Source: Sphingomonas sp. RIT328 (GTDB lineage: Bacteria > Pseudomonadota > Alphaproteobacteria > Sphingomonadales > Sphingomonadaceae). Taken from it: 64,000 nucleotides of DNA. Under the pieces are notes generated by a model, which was not told where the DNA came from, made no database searches, and was given only the letters and a program-made list of their open reading frames with translations. Shown here piece after piece: positions 16,233-26,487 of this stretch (positions are counted from its first letter, which is position 1; every line of letters begins with the position of its first letter). Position numbers and translations under genes: made by a program. The stretch is taken from assembly GCF_000632225.1 (NCBI RefSeq), contig NZ_JFYV01000054.1, forward strand, positions 1-64,000, given 5' to 3'.

Positions 16233-17774
16233 TCAGCCCGTCGCGCGGCCGCTGAGCTCCTCGCCCGCCTTCGGGTCGAAGCGTGCGTTGACGAATACCG
16301 CGGTCAGCGAGATCGCCGTCACCGTCCAGAAGGCGAAGCGGAAGTCGGCGAAGCCGGTGTTCACGCTGCCCCTCCACAGCATCGAGACATGCAGCGCGGT
16401 CGCGCCGATGCAGATGCCGAGCGACAGCATCAATTGCTGGAAGGTCGAATAGAAGCTCGTCGCCGCGCTCATCCGGTCCTTGGCGATCTCGTCATAGGCG
16501 ATGGTGTTATAGGCGGTGAACTGGAACGACATCAGGAAGCCCGACACGACCAGCACCGCGAACACCGCCGGCAGCGGCCAGGCCGGCCCGAACAGCCCGC
16601 AGCAGGCATAGCCCGCGGTCCCGGCCAGTCCCATCACCACCAAAGCGTTGCGGAAGCCGAAGCGCTTGAGGATGCGCCGCGCCACGCCCTTCATCCCGAA
16701 CGAGCCGATCGCCGAGGCGACCGTCATCGCGCCGCTCTGCGCCGCTGACAGGCCTAAGGCGAGCTGCATCATCAGCGGCAGCAGGAAGGGCTGCGCACCC
16801 TGCGTGATCCGGGCCAGCGATCCGCCGAGCACTGACAGGCGGAAGGTCGGCACACGCATCAGCGACAGGTCGAGGATCGGATGCTCGGTCCGCCGCGTAT
16901 GCCGCCAATAGCCGAGGCCGAACGCTGCGCCGATCGCGATCAGCGTCGCCGCCAGCCGTCCCTCGCCGGGACGGCTCGCCATTTCGAAGCCGAACAGCAG
17001 GCAGCCGAGCGCCGCGCCCGACAGCAGGAAGCCGGCCGGATCGAAGCGCGCCGGATGATCCTCGCGCACGTCGGCGATGAAATGGCCGACCAGTACAATG
17101 CCGGCGATGCCGATCGGTAGGTTGAGCCAGAAGATCCACCGCCAGTCGAGATAGGTGACGATCAGACCGCCGACCGGCGGCCCGACGATCGGCCCGATCA
17201 GCGCCGGCATGATCAGCCACGACATCGCCGACACCATGTCGCGCTTGGCGACCGAGCGGAGCAGCACCAGCCGCCCGACCGGCATCATCATCGCGCCGCC
17301 GATCCCCTGGACGAACCGCGCCGCGACCATCGCCTCCAGGTTCGGGGCGAGGCCGCAGGCAAGGCTGCCCGCGACGAACAGGCCGATCGCGGCGCGGAAC
17401 ACGCGGCGCGCACCGAACCGGTCGGCCATCGTTCCCGAGGCAGGGATGAACATCGCCAGCGCAAGCAGGTAGGAGGTGAGCGCAATGCTCATCTCGGGCG
17501 CGCGCACCGCGAAATCGCGGGCCATCGTCGGCAGCGCGGTGGCGAGCACGGTCGCGTCGAGATTCTCCATGAACATCGCGGTGGCGATGATCAGCGCGAC
17601 GGTGCGGTAATTGCGCGTCGGCTCGGCGCCGCCGTGATGATCCGCGGTCTGCGCGATGCCGTCGCCCGCCGGCACAATACCGTCGCGCACCTCGGCATTG
17701 ACCGAGGCGATCCCGCGCCGACGCGGCCTCAAATAGAGACGCGGATCGAGCTTGGCGGGAAGGTGGAGGTGCAT
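16233..17774 (-). CDS. MFS drug exporter, DHA2 (EmrB/QacA) family
   Basis: About 513 aa with roughly 14 hydrophobic segments. Family marks are the first-helix NLDATVLATALPTMARDF, motif A-like MADRFGARRVF after helix 2, and the motif C region GPIVGPPVGGLIV. These proton antiporters export lipophilic drugs. The start is uncertain: the ATG at 17774 gives a long hydrophilic N-terminus (about 60 residues), while a GTG nearer the first helix would give a more typical protein. It is a single gene, divergent from the SRAP gene, with no membrane-fusion partner nearby. Confidence 0.88.
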   Translation of the reverse strand: MHLHLPAKLDPRLYLRPRRRGIASVNAEVRDGIVPAGDGIAQTADHHGGAEPTRNYRTVALIIATAMFMENLDATVLATALPTMARDFAVRAPEMSIALTSYLLALAMFIPASGTMADRFGARRVFRAAIGLFVAGSLACGLAPNLEAMVAARFVQGIGGAMMMPVGRLVLLRSVAKRDMVSAMSWLIMPALIGPIVGPPVGGLIVTYLDWRWIFWLNLPIGIAGIVLVGHFIADVREDHPARFDPAGFLLSGAALGCLLFGFEMASRPGEGRLAATLIAIGAAFGLGYWRHTRRTEHPILDLSLMRVPTFRLSVLGGSLARITQGAQPFLLPLMMQLALGLSAAQSGAMTVASAIGSFGMKGVARRILKRFGFRNALVVMGLAGTAGYACCGLFGPAWPLPAVFAVLVVSGFLMSFQFTAYNTIAYDEIAKDRMSAATSFYSTFQQLMLSLGICIGATALHVSMLWRGSVNTGFADFRFAFWTVTAISLTAVFVNARFDPKAGEELSGRATG

Positions 17775-17979
17775 GCGACGGACGAAGCTTTCTCGCTGGA
17801 ACGGACCTCTCCGACGGTCGCGACCGGCTCGGACGGCTCGGCTCGCGCTGCCGACAATATAGGAACGGTGACGCCGGGATTGAAGTTGCCGTCTACGCCG
17901 ATCCCCCGGCGGCGCCATGGTTATTGCCGCTGCCGAGGGTCGTGGGCATGATCGCGCGGATGATCCGGACCGCCGCCTG

Positions 17980-18606
17980 ATGTGTAACCGCGCCCGCCTG
18001 TCGAGCGAACCCGAAACCTTATGGGGCGCGAGCGCGGCGCTGTTCGACGAGCGCCCGCGCGACAATCGCTTCGACCCGCAGGAACTGCGCCCGCGCAACC
18101 GCAGCTATGTCATCCGCGAGGCGGACGGCACTCGCGGCTGGGACGTGATGGGCTGGGACGTGCTCGGCGGGCAGGCGGCCTATCCGATGACCAACGTGCG
18201 CAACCTCGGGCTCGCGCAGTGGCGGCGGCTGGCGGAACGGCCCGCCAACCGCTGCGTCGTGCCGCTCACCGAATTCTGTGAGTTCACCCCCGAGCGGCAC
18301 GATCTCGGCGACGGCAAGCCGCCGCTCAAGGGCGAGATGTGGTTCGCGGTCACCGACCAGCCGCGCTTCGCCGTCGCCGGTTTCTGGCAGCAGACCGCGG
18401 CCGGCAAGGGCTTTGCGATGGTCACCTGCGACCCCAATGCGCTGGTCGCGCCGATCCACCCCAAGGCGATGATCACCATCCTCGCCGCCGATGACGTCGA
18501 TCTCTGGCTGCGCGGCAGCTATGCGGAGATCGTCGCGCTGCAACGCCCCTATGATGCCGCGCGCATGACGGTGCGTGGGCCGCTGTTCCCGACCCGGCAG
18601 GGGTGA
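17980..18606 (+). CDS. SRAP domain protein (YedK/HMCES family)
   Basis: 208 aa. SRAP proteins form a thiazolidine crosslink with abasic sites in single-stranded DNA and shield them during replication. The start is fixed by chemistry: after removal of Met1 the catalytic Cys2 (MCNRAR) must be N-terminal. Other active-site candidates are N72 (TNVRN), E101 (EFCEF) and H160 (APIHPKAM), matching N75/E105/H160 of YedK in order. It is divergent from an MFS gene and followed by the photolyase gene on the other strand, so two DNA-damage genes are neighbours here. Confidence 0.9.
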   Translation: MCNRARLSSEPETLWGASAALFDERPRDNRFDPQELRPRNRSYVIREADGTRGWDVMGWDVLGGQAAYPMTNVRNLGLAQWRRLAERPANRCVVPLTEFCEFTPERHDLGDGKPPLKGEMWFAVTDQPRFAVAGFWQQTAAGKGFAMVTCDPNALVAPIHPKAMITILAADDVDLWLRGSYAEIVALQRPYDAARMTVRGPLFPTRQG

Positions 18607-18631
18607 TGCCGGGCGGCGCGCGCCCGGCATC
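18605..18631. terminator. GC hairpin after the SRAP gene
   Basis: GATGCCGGGC (18605-18614) pairs with GCCCGGCATC (18622-18631). The first arm overlaps the SRAP stop codon. There is no T-run, but position and stability suit a terminator. The remaining 170 bp to phrB hold nothing recognisable. Confidence 0.55.
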
Positions 18632-18800
18632 GATCAATCAATTGGCCTGCCGCTACGCGCGTAACTGCGCGGCATCGACATCGCTGGCGTAGCACTATCA
18701 TCGGGCAGTGGTGCGGTATAATCCGTCCAGGATTTCCTGATCCCGGCTCGATCGGTATCAGGTTACGGCGCCGTTGTTCATCAATACTGGCGCGTCGGCC

Positions 18801-20159
18801 TCACTTCATCGCCTTCTGCGCGGCCAAGGCGCGCTCACGTGCTTCGCGATGGCCGATGATCTTCGCCGGATAGGACTCGGGGCGGACACCATGCTCGTCC
18901 GGATCGTGGATGGCGTCGTCGGGAACGTCGGCGAGCTCGGGCACCCAGCGGCGGATATAGTCGCCGGCGTCGAACTTCTCCGACTGGCCGAGCGGCGCCA
19001 TGATCCGGCTGAACATATTGGCATCGACGCCGGTGCCGGCGATCCATTGCCAATTGACCGAGTTGTTGCCGTAATCGGCGTCGACCAGACAATCCCAGAA
19101 CCAGCGCTCGCCCGCACGCCAGTCGATCAGCAGATGTTTGACGAGGAAGCTCGCGGTGATCATCCGCACCCGATTGTGCATCCAACCCGATTGCCACAAT
19201 TGCCGCATGCCGGCGTCGACGATCGGATAGCCGGTCTGCCCGCGCTGCCACGCCTTGAGGTCGCGCTTGGCGGCGGCATCGTCGCGCCACGGCAAGGCGT
19301 CGAACTTGGCGCGGCCATTGACCGTGCCGTAATCCGGCAGGGCGAGCAGCACGCCCGAGGTGAAATCGCGCCAGGCGATCTCCCGCACGAAGCCGTCGTC
19401 GGCATGGTCGCCAAGCGCGTGAATCACCTGCCGCGGCGAGATCTCGCCGTGATGGAGGTGCGGCGACAGCCGGGACGTGCCATCCGCCGCGGGCAGGTTG
19501 CGCTGCCTTTCGTAATCGTCGGCCTGTTTGGCGAAGCGCTTCGCCTTGGCCAGCGCCTCGGTCTCGCTCGGTTTCCAGTCGGCAAAACCGCCCGACCAGT
19601 CGGGCTTGCTCGGCAGCAACGCCCAGTCGGCAAGCGAGTCGCTTTTCGGCCAGTGATCGGGCGCGGGACACGTGCGTGGCGCGGCGACCGGCGCATCGGG
19701 GGGCAATTGCGTCTGCAAGGCCTTCCAGAAGGACGAAAAGATGCGGAACGGCGCGCCGCTGCCGGTGGTGATGTCCTCGATCCGCGCGAGGTGATTGCCG
19801 TCGTACAAGGTGATCGCGTCGCCCAGCGCCGCCTCCGCCTTGCGCCACCACGGCTCATAGTGGCGCAACGCATGGATGCGCGCCGCGCCCGTCTCCTGCA
19901 TCAGGTCACGCAGGATCGTCACCGAATCCCCGCGACGCAGGATTAGCCGGCTGTGCTTGGCGTCCAGCGCATCGCCGAGCGCGGCGAGGCTGTGGTGCAG
20001 CCACCAGCGTTGCGCCCCACCGATCGCCCATTCACCCGCGGCATCGTCATCGAGGATATAGACCGGGATCACCGCCCCCGCCTGCGTCGCGGCGACGAGC
20101 GCGGGTTGATCGTGCAGGCGCAGGTCCTGGCGCAGCCAGAGCAGGGAGATATCGGTCAT
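18801..20159 (-). CDS. phrB: Deoxyribodipyrimidine photolyase
   Basis: 452 aa. It repairs cyclobutane pyrimidine dimers using blue light, FADH- and an antenna chromophore. The N-terminal alpha/beta antenna domain starts LLWLRQDLRLHDQPAL. The C-terminal FAD domain shows HHGEISPRQVIHAL, TGYPIVDAGMRQLWQSGWMH, NRVRMITASFLVKHLL and the strongly conserved NNSVNWQWIAGTGVDA block. The latter places it among class I CPD photolyases, not cryptochromes. It is a single gene. Together with the adjacent SRAP gene it suggests a small DNA-repair neighbourhood. Confidence 0.95.
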   Translation of the reverse strand: MTDISLLWLRQDLRLHDQPALVAATQAGAVIPVYILDDDAAGEWAIGGAQRWWLHHSLAALGDALDAKHSRLILRRGDSVTILRDLMQETGAARIHALRHYEPWWRKAEAALGDAITLYDGNHLARIEDITTGSGAPFRIFSSFWKALQTQLPPDAPVAAPRTCPAPDHWPKSDSLADWALLPSKPDWSGGFADWKPSETEALAKAKRFAKQADDYERQRNLPAADGTSRLSPHLHHGEISPRQVIHALGDHADDGFVREIAWRDFTSGVLLALPDYGTVNGRAKFDALPWRDDAAAKRDLKAWQRGQTGYPIVDAGMRQLWQSGWMHNRVRMITASFLVKHLLIDWRAGERWFWDCLVDADYGNNSVNWQWIAGTGVDANMFSRIMAPLGQSEKFDAGDYIRRWVPELADVPDDAIHDPDEHGVRPESYPAKIIGHREARERALAAQKAMK

Positions 20160-20299
20160 CGGCGGTCAAGCGTTTTAGCGGCGAGACGGGTTCCGCGCCG
20201 CATCGGCCTGATGTGCAGCTCTATCATGGGTAAGCACGAGCCGAAGAGCGGGGCAGCGGCCCGATTGTGCTCGGGCAGGCGGTCGGGCACAGGGGAGGG

Positions 20300-20719
20300 A
20301 TGAAGCGGATATCGATCCTCGCGCTGCTGCTCGCCGCCTGCGCCCCGTCCGCGCCCGACCCGGCGCCGCCGCGGCTGCCGGTGCCGATCCGTGGCGCCGA
20401 ACAGATGACGCTGGTGCGCGGCGTGGCGCTCGAACGGCTGGTGCGCGGCAGCGTCCAGACGCGAGACGGCGCGGTGCCGCCGGTCGAGCATTTCGCCGCG
20501 ACCGGCGATGGCTATGAGTTGCGCTATAACGACAAGCCCGATTCCGCCGGCCGCTATCGGATCACCCCCGACCGCGTCTGCCTGCGCTTCGCCGACGATC
20601 GCAGCATCTATTGCCGCTTCTATCTCACCGATCGCGCCGGCAAGACCTGGATGGCGGAGGACGATCGCGACTATCCCCTGCACGTCGCCGGGGTGCGGGT
20701 GACGCACGGCGACCGATAG
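20300..20719 (+). CDS. Small lipoprotein of unknown function
   Basis: 139 aa. MKRISILALLLAACAPS is a lipoprotein signal with lipobox LAAC (Cys14). The ATG at 20300 is preceded by AGGGGAGGG at short spacing. A Pro-rich linker leads to a beta-rich domain with two cysteines (VCLRFADD, YCRFYLTD) likely to be bridged, and the motif YRITPDRVCLRFADDRSIYC. The pattern is seen in several sphingomonad periplasmic lipoproteins without an assigned role. It is convergent on the aldehyde oxidoreductase operon. Confidence 0.75.
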   Translation: MKRISILALLLAACAPSAPDPAPPRLPVPIRGAEQMTLVRGVALERLVRGSVQTRDGAVPPVEHFAATGDGYELRYNDKPDSAGRYRITPDRVCLRFADDRSIYCRFYLTDRAGKTWMAEDDRDYPLHVAGVRVTHGDR

Positions 20720-20735
20720 GGCCCGCCGACGTCGG

Positions 20736-20766
20736 GAGCGGCGGCGATCAGTCGCCGTCCGCCCCC
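20736..20766. terminator. Possible bidirectional hairpin
   Basis: Imperfect stem built on GGCGA / TCGCC with flanking GGCGG / CCGCC pairing, between the convergent lipoprotein and paoC stops. There is no T-run. Confidence 0.35.
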
Positions 20767-20775
20767 GAACCGGAT

Positions 20776-22995
20776 TCAGGCGATCATCGCGCTGCCGGCG
20801 ATCACTTTGTCGAGCGTGACCGGATATTCACGCACGCGCACGCCGCTGGCATTGTACACCGCATTGGCGATCGCCGCGCCGACGCCGCACAGGCCGAGTT
20901 CGCCGACACCCTTGGCCTTCATCGGCGACGACATCGGATCGACCTCGTCGAGGAAGATCACCTCCTGATGCGGGATGTCGGCATGAACCGGCACCTCATA
21001 GCTTGCCAGATCGTGGTTTACGAAGAAGCCGAAGCGCTTGTCGACCGCCAGCTCCTCCATCAGCGCCGCACCGACGCCCATCGTCATCGCCCCGATCACC
21101 TGGCTGCGCGCCGACTTCGGGTTGAGGATGCGTCCGGCCGCGCAGACCGCGAGCATGCGGCGGATGCGGATCTCGCCGGTATAGGCGTGGACGCCGACCT
21201 CGACAAAATGGCCGGCGAAGGTGGATTGCTGTTCCTTCTTCGCCAGGTCACCGAACTCGATACTGTCTTCCGCCGACAGGCCCGAGGTGCCCGCCGCCTG
21301 CGCCAGTGGCACGCTGCGATTCCCTGAGCGGACCTTACCGTCGGCGAAGCTGACGTCGTTCGAGTTGAAGCCGAGCTTTTGCGCCACCGCCTCGCGCAGC
21401 TTCATGCACGCAGCATAGACGCCGGCGGTCGAGCTGTTGGCGCCCCATTGGCCGCCCGATCCGGCGGCAGTCGGGAAGCTGCTGTCGCCGAGCAGCACCG
21501 TCACCTTGTCGAGCGGCACGCCCATCATCTCGGCGGCGGTCTGCGCGATGATCGTATAGCTGCCGGTGCCGATGTCGGTCATGTCGGTGGCGACGGTGAC
21601 CTGACCCTTGCGGTCGATGCCGACCCGCGCGCCCGATTTCATCGTGATGTTGTTGCGGAAGCCGGAGGCGACACCCATGCCGACCAGCCACGCGCCGTCG
21701 CGCTTCGCCCGCGGCGTCGCGCTGCGCTGCGCCCAGCCGAATTTGTCGGCGCCCAGGCGCAGACACTCGACCAGCTGCCGCTGCGAGAATTTGCGGTTGG
21801 GCTTCTCGGGATCGACCTGCGTGTCGTTGATGATGCGGAACTGCACCGGGTCCATGCCCAGCTTCTCCGCCATCTCGTCCATCGCGACTTCGAGCGCCAT
21901 CAACCCGGGCGCCTCGCCCGGTGCGCGCATCGCATTGCCCTCGGGCAGGTCCAGCACGGCGAGCCGCATCGAGGTCAGCCGGTTGGCGCCGGCGTAGAGC
22001 AATTTGGTCTGCGACACCGCCGTCTCCGGCCCGCCGCCGGGCAGATCGCCCGAACCGCTCTCATGCGCGATGGCGACGAGCTTGCCGTCCTTCCCCGCGC
22101 CGAGCCGGATGCGCTGGCGCGTCGCCGGACGGTGCGTGGTGTTGTTGATCATCAGCGGGCGTTGCAGCGTCACCTTGACCGGCCGGCCCGCCTGCCGCGC
22201 GCCGAGCGCCGCGAGCACCGCATCGGCGCGCACGAACAGCTTTCCACCGAAACCGCCACCGATATAGGGCGAGATCAGCCGCACCTTCTCCTTGGGGATG
22301 CCGAGCGTCTTGGCGACGTCGCCCTTGCCCCAGTTGATCATCTGGTTCGAGGTCCACAGCGTCAGCTCGTCGCCCTGCCAGCGGGCGATGCTGGCATGCG
22401 GTTCCATCATCGCATGGCTCTGATCGGGCGTTTCATAGACCGCGTCGAGTTGCACCGGCGCGGCGGCGAACGCCTGTTCGAACTTGCCGACGCGGTCGAC
22501 CGGCGGGGCGGAGCTGCCCTCGCCGCTGCTGTCACCCTTGAGCGGCGCGGTCTTGAGCGCCTCGTCGAGGTCGAACCGGCCTTGTCCGCGCGCATAATCG
22601 ACGCGGATCAGCGCCGCGGCGGCGCGCGCCTGTTCGAACGTCTCGGCGACGACGAGAGCGATCGCCTGGTGGTAATGATCGACCGCCGGGCCGCCGAGCA
22701 GCTTCGCGGTGTTCATGTCACCCTTGCCGAGCGTGCCGGCGGTGTCCGCGGTGACGATCGTCAGCACGCCCGGCGCGGCCTTGGCGGCGGCGAGGTCCAT
22801 GCCGGCGATCCGGCCCTTGGCGATGCCGGCGCCGACGACATAGCCATAGGCCGCATCGGGGGCGACGTCGTGGCGTTCATAGGCATAGGGGGCGGTGCCG
22901 GTCGTCTTGAACTTGCCGTCGATCCGGTCGGTCGGCTTGCCGACCACCTTGAGCTGATCGATCGGATTCTGCCCGGCGGGCGTATCGAACTTCAT
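20776..22995 (-). CDS. paoC: Aldehyde oxidoreductase, molybdopterin-binding subunit (PaoC-like)
   Basis: 739 aa (E. coli PaoC is 732). Large subunit of a periplasmic xanthine-oxidase-family enzyme that oxidises aldehydes to carboxylic acids using a Mo-cytosine-dinucleotide cofactor. The catalytic base is E699 in [10 protein letters not shown] near the C-terminus (E692 in E. coli). Cofactor loops include [22 protein letters not shown] and GGQWGANSS. It has no signal peptide of its own and is expected to ride the Tat signal of the FeS subunit. Its ATG overlaps the paoB stop (ATGA at 22992-22995), so the subunits are translationally coupled. Confidence 0.92.
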   Translation of the reverse strand: MKFDTPAGQNPIDQLKVVGKPTDRIDGKFKTTGTAPYAYERHDVAPDAAYGYVVGAGIAKGRIAGMDLAAAKAAPGVLTIVTADTAGTLGKGDMNTAKLLGGPAVDHYHQAIALVVAETFEQARAAAALIRVDYARGQGRFDLDEALKTAPLKGDSSGEGSSAPPVDRVGKFEQAFAAAPVQLDAVYETPDQSHAMMEPHASIARWQGDELTLWTSNQMINWGKGDVAKTLGIPKEKVRLISPYIGGGFGGKLFVRADAVLAALGARQAGRPVKVTLQRPLMINNTTHRPATRQRIRLGAGKDGKLVAIAHESGSGDLPGGGPETAVSQTKLLYAGANRLTSMRLAVLDLPEGNAMRAPGEAPGLMALEVAMDEMAEKLGMDPVQFRIINDTQVDPEKPNRKFSQRQLVECLRLGADKFGWAQRSATPRAKRDGAWLVGMGVASGFRNNITMKSGARVGIDRKGQVTVATDMTDIGTGSYTIIAQTAAEMMGVPLDKVTVLLGDSSFPTAAGSGGQWGANSSTAGVYAACMKLREAVAQKLGFNSNDVSFADGKVRSGNRSVPLAQAAGTSGLSAEDSIEFGDLAKKEQQSTFAGHFVEVGVHAYTGEIRIRRMLAVCAAGRILNPKSARSQVIGAMTMGVGAALMEELAVDKRFGFFVNHDLASYEVPVHADIPHQEVIFLDEVDPMSSPMKAKGVGELGLCGVGAAIANAVYNASGVRVREYPVTLDKVIAGSAMIA

Positions 22996-23948
22996 GCTGC
23001 GTCCTTCGCTTGCGCCAGCACCGCGGCGAGCGTCCGCTCGACCAGCGGCACCTTGAAGCTATTGTCCTTGGTCGGCCGTGCGCCGGCGAGCAGTCGCGGC
23101 GTCACCGCCTTGGCTCCCTGCGGCAGCGCTGCTTCCGCCGCCTCGACCCGCCACGGCTTGGGCGCGATACCGCCGATCGCGACATGGCCGCTGCCGTCGC
23201 GCTGGACGATCGCGGCGACCGAGACGAGCGCATAGGCGTAGGAGGCACGGTCGCGCACCTTGTGGTAGATGTGCGTGCCGCCAACCGGCTTGGGAAGGGT
23301 CACCGCGGTGATCAGCTCGCCCGGTTGCAGGTTGGTGTCGATATGCGGCGTATCGCCCCACAGCCGATGGAAATCGGTGATCGGGATGCGCCGTGTCGCG
23401 CCCGACGGCTGCACCGTCTCGACCGTCGCGTCGAGCACGCGCATCGCCACCGCCATGTCGCCGGGATAGGTGGCGATACAGGCGTCGCTGGTGCCGATGA
23501 TGCCGAGCTGACGGCTGTAGCCGCCGATCGCCGCGCAGCCCGATCCGGGCTTGCGCTTGTTGCACGGCTGGTTGGTGTCGTAGAAATAGGGGCAGCGGGT
23601 GCGCTGGAGCAGATTGCCCGCGGTGGTCGCCTTGTTGCGCAACTGGCCGCTCGCCCCCGCGACGATCGCCCGGGTCAGCACGCCGTAATCGCGGCGCACG
23701 CGCGGGTCGGCGGCGAGGTCGGTGTTACGGACCAGGGCGCCGATGCGCAGTCCGCCGCTGTCAGTCGGTTCGATCTTGTCGAGCGACAGCGTGTTGACGT
23801 CGACCAGATGGACCGGCGCCTCGATCTCCAGCTTCATCAGGTCGAGCAGGTTGGTGCCGCCGGCGATGAACTTGGCGCCGGGACGCGCCGCGACCGCGGC
23901 GGCGGCGGCGGCGGGGCTGGTCGCGCGCTCATAGGTGAAGGCCTTCAT
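22992..23948 (-). CDS. paoB: Aldehyde oxidoreductase, FAD-binding subunit (PaoB-like)
   Basis: 318 aa. It carries FAD between the FeS clusters and the final acceptor. FAD motifs are [13 protein letters not shown] (27-39) and [10 protein letters not shown] (about 107-116). Four cysteines C119, C129, C138 and C157 sit in an insertion after the second motif. In E. coli PaoB an equivalent insertion binds an extra [4Fe-4S] cluster, so this protein probably has one too. The start ATG at 23948 overlaps the paoA stop (23945-23948). Confidence 0.92.
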   Translation of the reverse strand: MKAFTYERATSPAAAAAAVAARPGAKFIAGGTNLLDLMKLEIEAPVHLVDVNTLSLDKIEPTDSGGLRIGALVRNTDLAADPRVRRDYGVLTRAIVAGASGQLRNKATTAGNLLQRTRCPYFYDTNQPCNKRKPGSGCAAIGGYSRQLGIIGTSDACIATYPGDMAVAMRVLDATVETVQPSGATRRIPITDFHRLWGDTPHIDTNLQPGELITAVTLPKPVGGTHIYHKVRDRASYAYALVSVAAIVQRDGSGHVAIGGIAPKPWRVEAAEAALPQGAKAVTPRLLAGARPTKDNSFKVPLVERTLAAVLAQAKDAA

Positions 23949-24580
23949 GCCTTGGCTCCCGCGACGTCGCGCATCGCTTCGATGATGTTGGAATAGGCGC
24001 CGCAGCGGCAGATGTTGCCGCTCATCCGCTCGCGGATCTCCATCTCGGTGACGGCCGGCGCGGTGGCGATATCGGCCTGGACGTGGCTCGGCACGCCGCG
24101 TTTGATCTCGTCGAGCACCGCCACCGCCGAACAGATCTGGCCGGGCGTGCAATAGCCGCACTGATAGCCGTCATGCTTGATGAAGGCGGCCTGCATCGGA
24201 TGGAGATCGTCGGGCTTGCCCAAGCCCTCGATCGTCGTGATCGAATCGCCGTCGTGCATCACCGCGAGGCTGAGGCAGGAGTTGATCCGGCGGCCGTCGA
24301 CCAGCACCGTGCACGCGCCGCACTGGCCGTGGTCGCAACCCTTCTTGGTGCCGGTCAGCTTCCAATGCTCGCGCAGCGCATCGAGCAGGGTGGTGCGCGT
24401 GTCGAGATCGAGCCGGTGGGTCGATCCATTGACCTTGAGCGTCACCGGCATCGTCGGCGGCGCGGCGCGCTGGTCGAGCGGCGGCGTCTGTGCTTCGGCC
24501 GGCAGCGCGCTCGCGGCGACGCCGACGGCCCCGCCCGCGATCACGCCGCGGCGGGACATGGTAATTTCGTTCTGGCTCAT
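23945..24580 (-). CDS. paoA: Aldehyde oxidoreductase, 2Fe-2S subunit with Tat signal (PaoA-like)
   Basis: 211 aa. The N-terminus [13 protein letters not shown] is a twin-arginine signal (SRRG at 9-12), which should export the folded heterotrimer. The plant-type [2Fe-2S] cluster uses C82, C87, C90 and C102 ([10 protein letters not shown]). The helical domain binds the second cluster with C141, C144, C191 and C193 ([14 protein letters not shown]). It is first in the operon, 135 bp after the FadL gene. The maturation factor PaoD and the MocA-type cytidylyltransferase found with E. coli paoABC are not in this window. Confidence 0.93.
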   Translation of the reverse strand: MSQNEITMSRRGVIAGGAVGVAASALPAEAQTPPLDQRAAPPTMPVTLKVNGSTHRLDLDTRTTLLDALREHWKLTGTKKGCDHGQCGACTVLVDGRRINSCLSLAVMHDGDSITTIEGLGKPDDLHPMQAAFIKHDGYQCGYCTPGQICSAVAVLDEIKRGVPSHVQADIATAPAVTEMEIRERMSGNICRCGAYSNIIEAMRDVAGAKA

Positions 24581-24675
24581 CGAGGCCCCCGGATGCTGTC
24601 GCAGATCGTCATAGGGCCGGACGGCCCCGCCTAGCTACGGAAAATCGCGTGGACTCACTACGCCGGAAGAGGGCC

Positions 24676-24705
24676 GGGGTTCCGCCGCCGGGACGGCGAA
24701 ACCCC
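24676..24705 (-). terminator. Hairpin after the FadL-type gene
   Basis: GGGGTT...CGCCG and CGGCG...AACCCC arms at 24676-24705, ten bases past the stop of the outer-membrane protein gene. There is no clear T-run. Confidence 0.45.
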
Positions 24706-24715
24706 TGAATTCCCA

Positions 24716-26011
24716 TCAGAAGCCGATATGGGCTCCGGCCGACAGGACGACGGCATGCGCATCCTGCAACGTGCCGTTGGTCAGCACGGTGGTCTGCGCG
24801 ATCGTGCCGGAATAGGCCTGCGTCGCGCGATCGATCGACGCATTCTTGAAGTCGACGTAATTGGCGGCGAGATCGATGCCGAACTTGGGGGTCAGCTGGA
24901 AGGTGCCGCCGGCGCCATAATTCCAGCGGTTGGCATCGGGTACGCGCGCGTCGCGCAGACCGTTCTGCGTCGGCGTGGTGGCGTGCTGGACACCGGCGCG
25001 CAGCGTCACGCGCGGCGAGATCTCATAATCGACACCACCGGCGAGGCTGTAGCTGTCGCGATAATTCTCCGGCAGCGCGGTATTGAGCGGCGCGCCGAGG
25101 CGGATCGCGTCGAACTTGCTCCAATTGTAGCGCACCGCCTGGCCGTTGAGCGTCAGCGCCGGCGTGGCGCGGATGCGGGCGCCGACGATCACCTGCGCGG
25201 GGGTGTAGAAGCGCGCCTCGACCCCCGAGATCGTCGTGTTGCGGGTGGCGAGCGGCCCGGTCAGTCCTTCAACCAGCAGGTCGCCCTTCAGCGTATGCTC
25301 GATCCGCGACTTGTAGCTGACGCCGACCGTCGCCCAGTCGTTGTGCATCTGCGCGCCGGCGGTCCAGCCCACATCCCAGCCGTCGCCTTCGAGCTTCTGG
25401 CGGCCGTCCGTCGTCGTGGTGAGGTTGGGCAGCGCGTTGCCGAGGCTGGCATAGACATGTTCGACATTGGCGCCGCCGCCGACCCGCAGCCAGTCGGTCA
25501 GCGCGACCGCGATCGATGGCTGGATGTCGATCGTCTGGAGCTTGGTGCGGGTGGCGCTGTAGCGCGTCCAGCTCGTCGAATCATAATCGGTGGTGAAGCT
25601 GTACGGCGAGGTCACGGCAAGGCCGATCGCCACCGGTCCGAACGGCACGGCGACGGCGCCCGACGGCAGCAGGCCGTTGTCGATCGGGTTGCGCGCGACC
25701 TGGTCGCCGCCGACCGCGGCGAACTGACCCGCCGGCGTGCGCTGCACCAGCGTGCCGTTGTTGACGACCTTGCCGCGCGGCAGGATGCCCGATGCGTTGA
25801 TCGCCGCCTCGCCGTGATCCATCCCGGCGATCGCGGCGGGGTTCCACCACAGCGACTGCGGCCCGGTGTCGGCGACCTCGCCCGAGAAGGCGCGGCCGGC
25901 GCCGCGTGCCGACTGTTCCTGAAGGTAGAAGGCCTGCGCGTGGGCGACGGTGGCGAAGCCGAACGAGCCGAGCACCGCGGTGGCGAGCAGGGAGGTTTTG
26001 CGGAAGGTCAT
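24716..26011 (-). CDS. FadL/OmpP1/TodX family outer-membrane transporter
   Basis: 431 aa with a signal peptide (MTFRKTSLLATAVLGSFGFA, cleaved after AHA). The mature N-terminus QAFYLQEQSARGAGRAFSG and DTGPQSLWWNPAAIAG are the conserved FadL hatch sequences. The rest alternates as a 14-strand barrel ending in a C-terminal aromatic (HIGF). The family takes up long-chain fatty acids or other hydrophobic compounds such as aromatics. The beta-oxidation genes immediately upstream make fatty acids the likely substrate. It lies 65 bp downstream of the DUF2147 gene and may be cotranscribed with it. Confidence 0.92.
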   Translation of the reverse strand: MTFRKTSLLATAVLGSFGFATVAHAQAFYLQEQSARGAGRAFSGEVADTGPQSLWWNPAAIAGMDHGEAAINASGILPRGKVVNNGTLVQRTPAGQFAAVGGDQVARNPIDNGLLPSGAVAVPFGPVAIGLAVTSPYSFTTDYDSTSWTRYSATRTKLQTIDIQPSIAVALTDWLRVGGGANVEHVYASLGNALPNLTTTTDGRQKLEGDGWDVGWTAGAQMHNDWATVGVSYKSRIEHTLKGDLLVEGLTGPLATRNTTISGVEARFYTPAQVIVGARIRATPALTLNGQAVRYNWSKFDAIRLGAPLNTALPENYRDSYSLAGGVDYEISPRVTLRAGVQHATTPTQNGLRDARVPDANRWNYGAGGTFQLTPKFGIDLAANYVDFKNASIDRATQAYSGTIAQTTVLTNGTLQDAHAVVLSAGAHIGF

Positions 26012-26076
26012 GGCGGGGTTCCTCTGAAAGGGATGGGAAGGGGGCTGGTGCGAGGGATGCGGCGGGCGGCGCCGGA

Positions 26077-26487
26077 TCAGCGGATGCGCGTCCAGGTCTG
26101 CGTCTTGCAGAGCGGCACGAAGACGCAGCCGCGCACCTTGAGCGTGTCGGCGGTGAGCGGCGTCACCGTCGCCTTATAGGTCTTGCCGTCGTCGGCCTTG
26201 TAGATCGATCCGCCGGTCCAGGCGTTGCCGCTGGCGGTGAAGCCGCTGAGGATCAGCAGGCCCTTGAGCGGGCGGTTACGCTGCGCCGGATCGGGGTTCT
26301 TGCTGTCCTTGAGGTCGGGCTGGGTACGCAGCAGCTCCGACGTGACGATGCGGCCGCAGATCGATGCGCCGCAGCGCTGGATCTCGACGATGCCGCCGCG
26401 CGTCTCGGTCTTCCAGCGGCCGATCGCGGCCTCCGCACCGGGGTCTGGCGCCGCGGCGAGCAGGGCACCGAGCAACAGCAGGGACAT
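26077..26487 (-). CDS. DUF2147 family secreted protein
   Basis: 136 aa from the ATG at 26487, chosen because AGGAGA lies seven bases upstream; an ATG at 26493 is also possible. The signal peptide is short (MSLLLLGALLAAAPDPG). The domain shows GRWKTETRGGIVEIQRCG, SICGRIV, NPDPAQRNRPLKGLLIL and DDGKTYKATVTPL, the typical DUF2147 pattern: a small beta-barrel with two disulfide-type cysteines. Family members are periplasmic and often lie near lipid or envelope genes, as here beside a FadL porin. Its activity is unknown. Confidence 0.85.
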   Translation of the reverse strand: MSLLLLGALLAAAPDPGAEAAIGRWKTETRGGIVEIQRCGASICGRIVTSELLRTQPDLKDSKNPDPAQRNRPLKGLLILSGFTASGNAWTGGSIYKADDGKTYKATVTPLTADTLKVRGCVFVPLCKTQTWTRIR

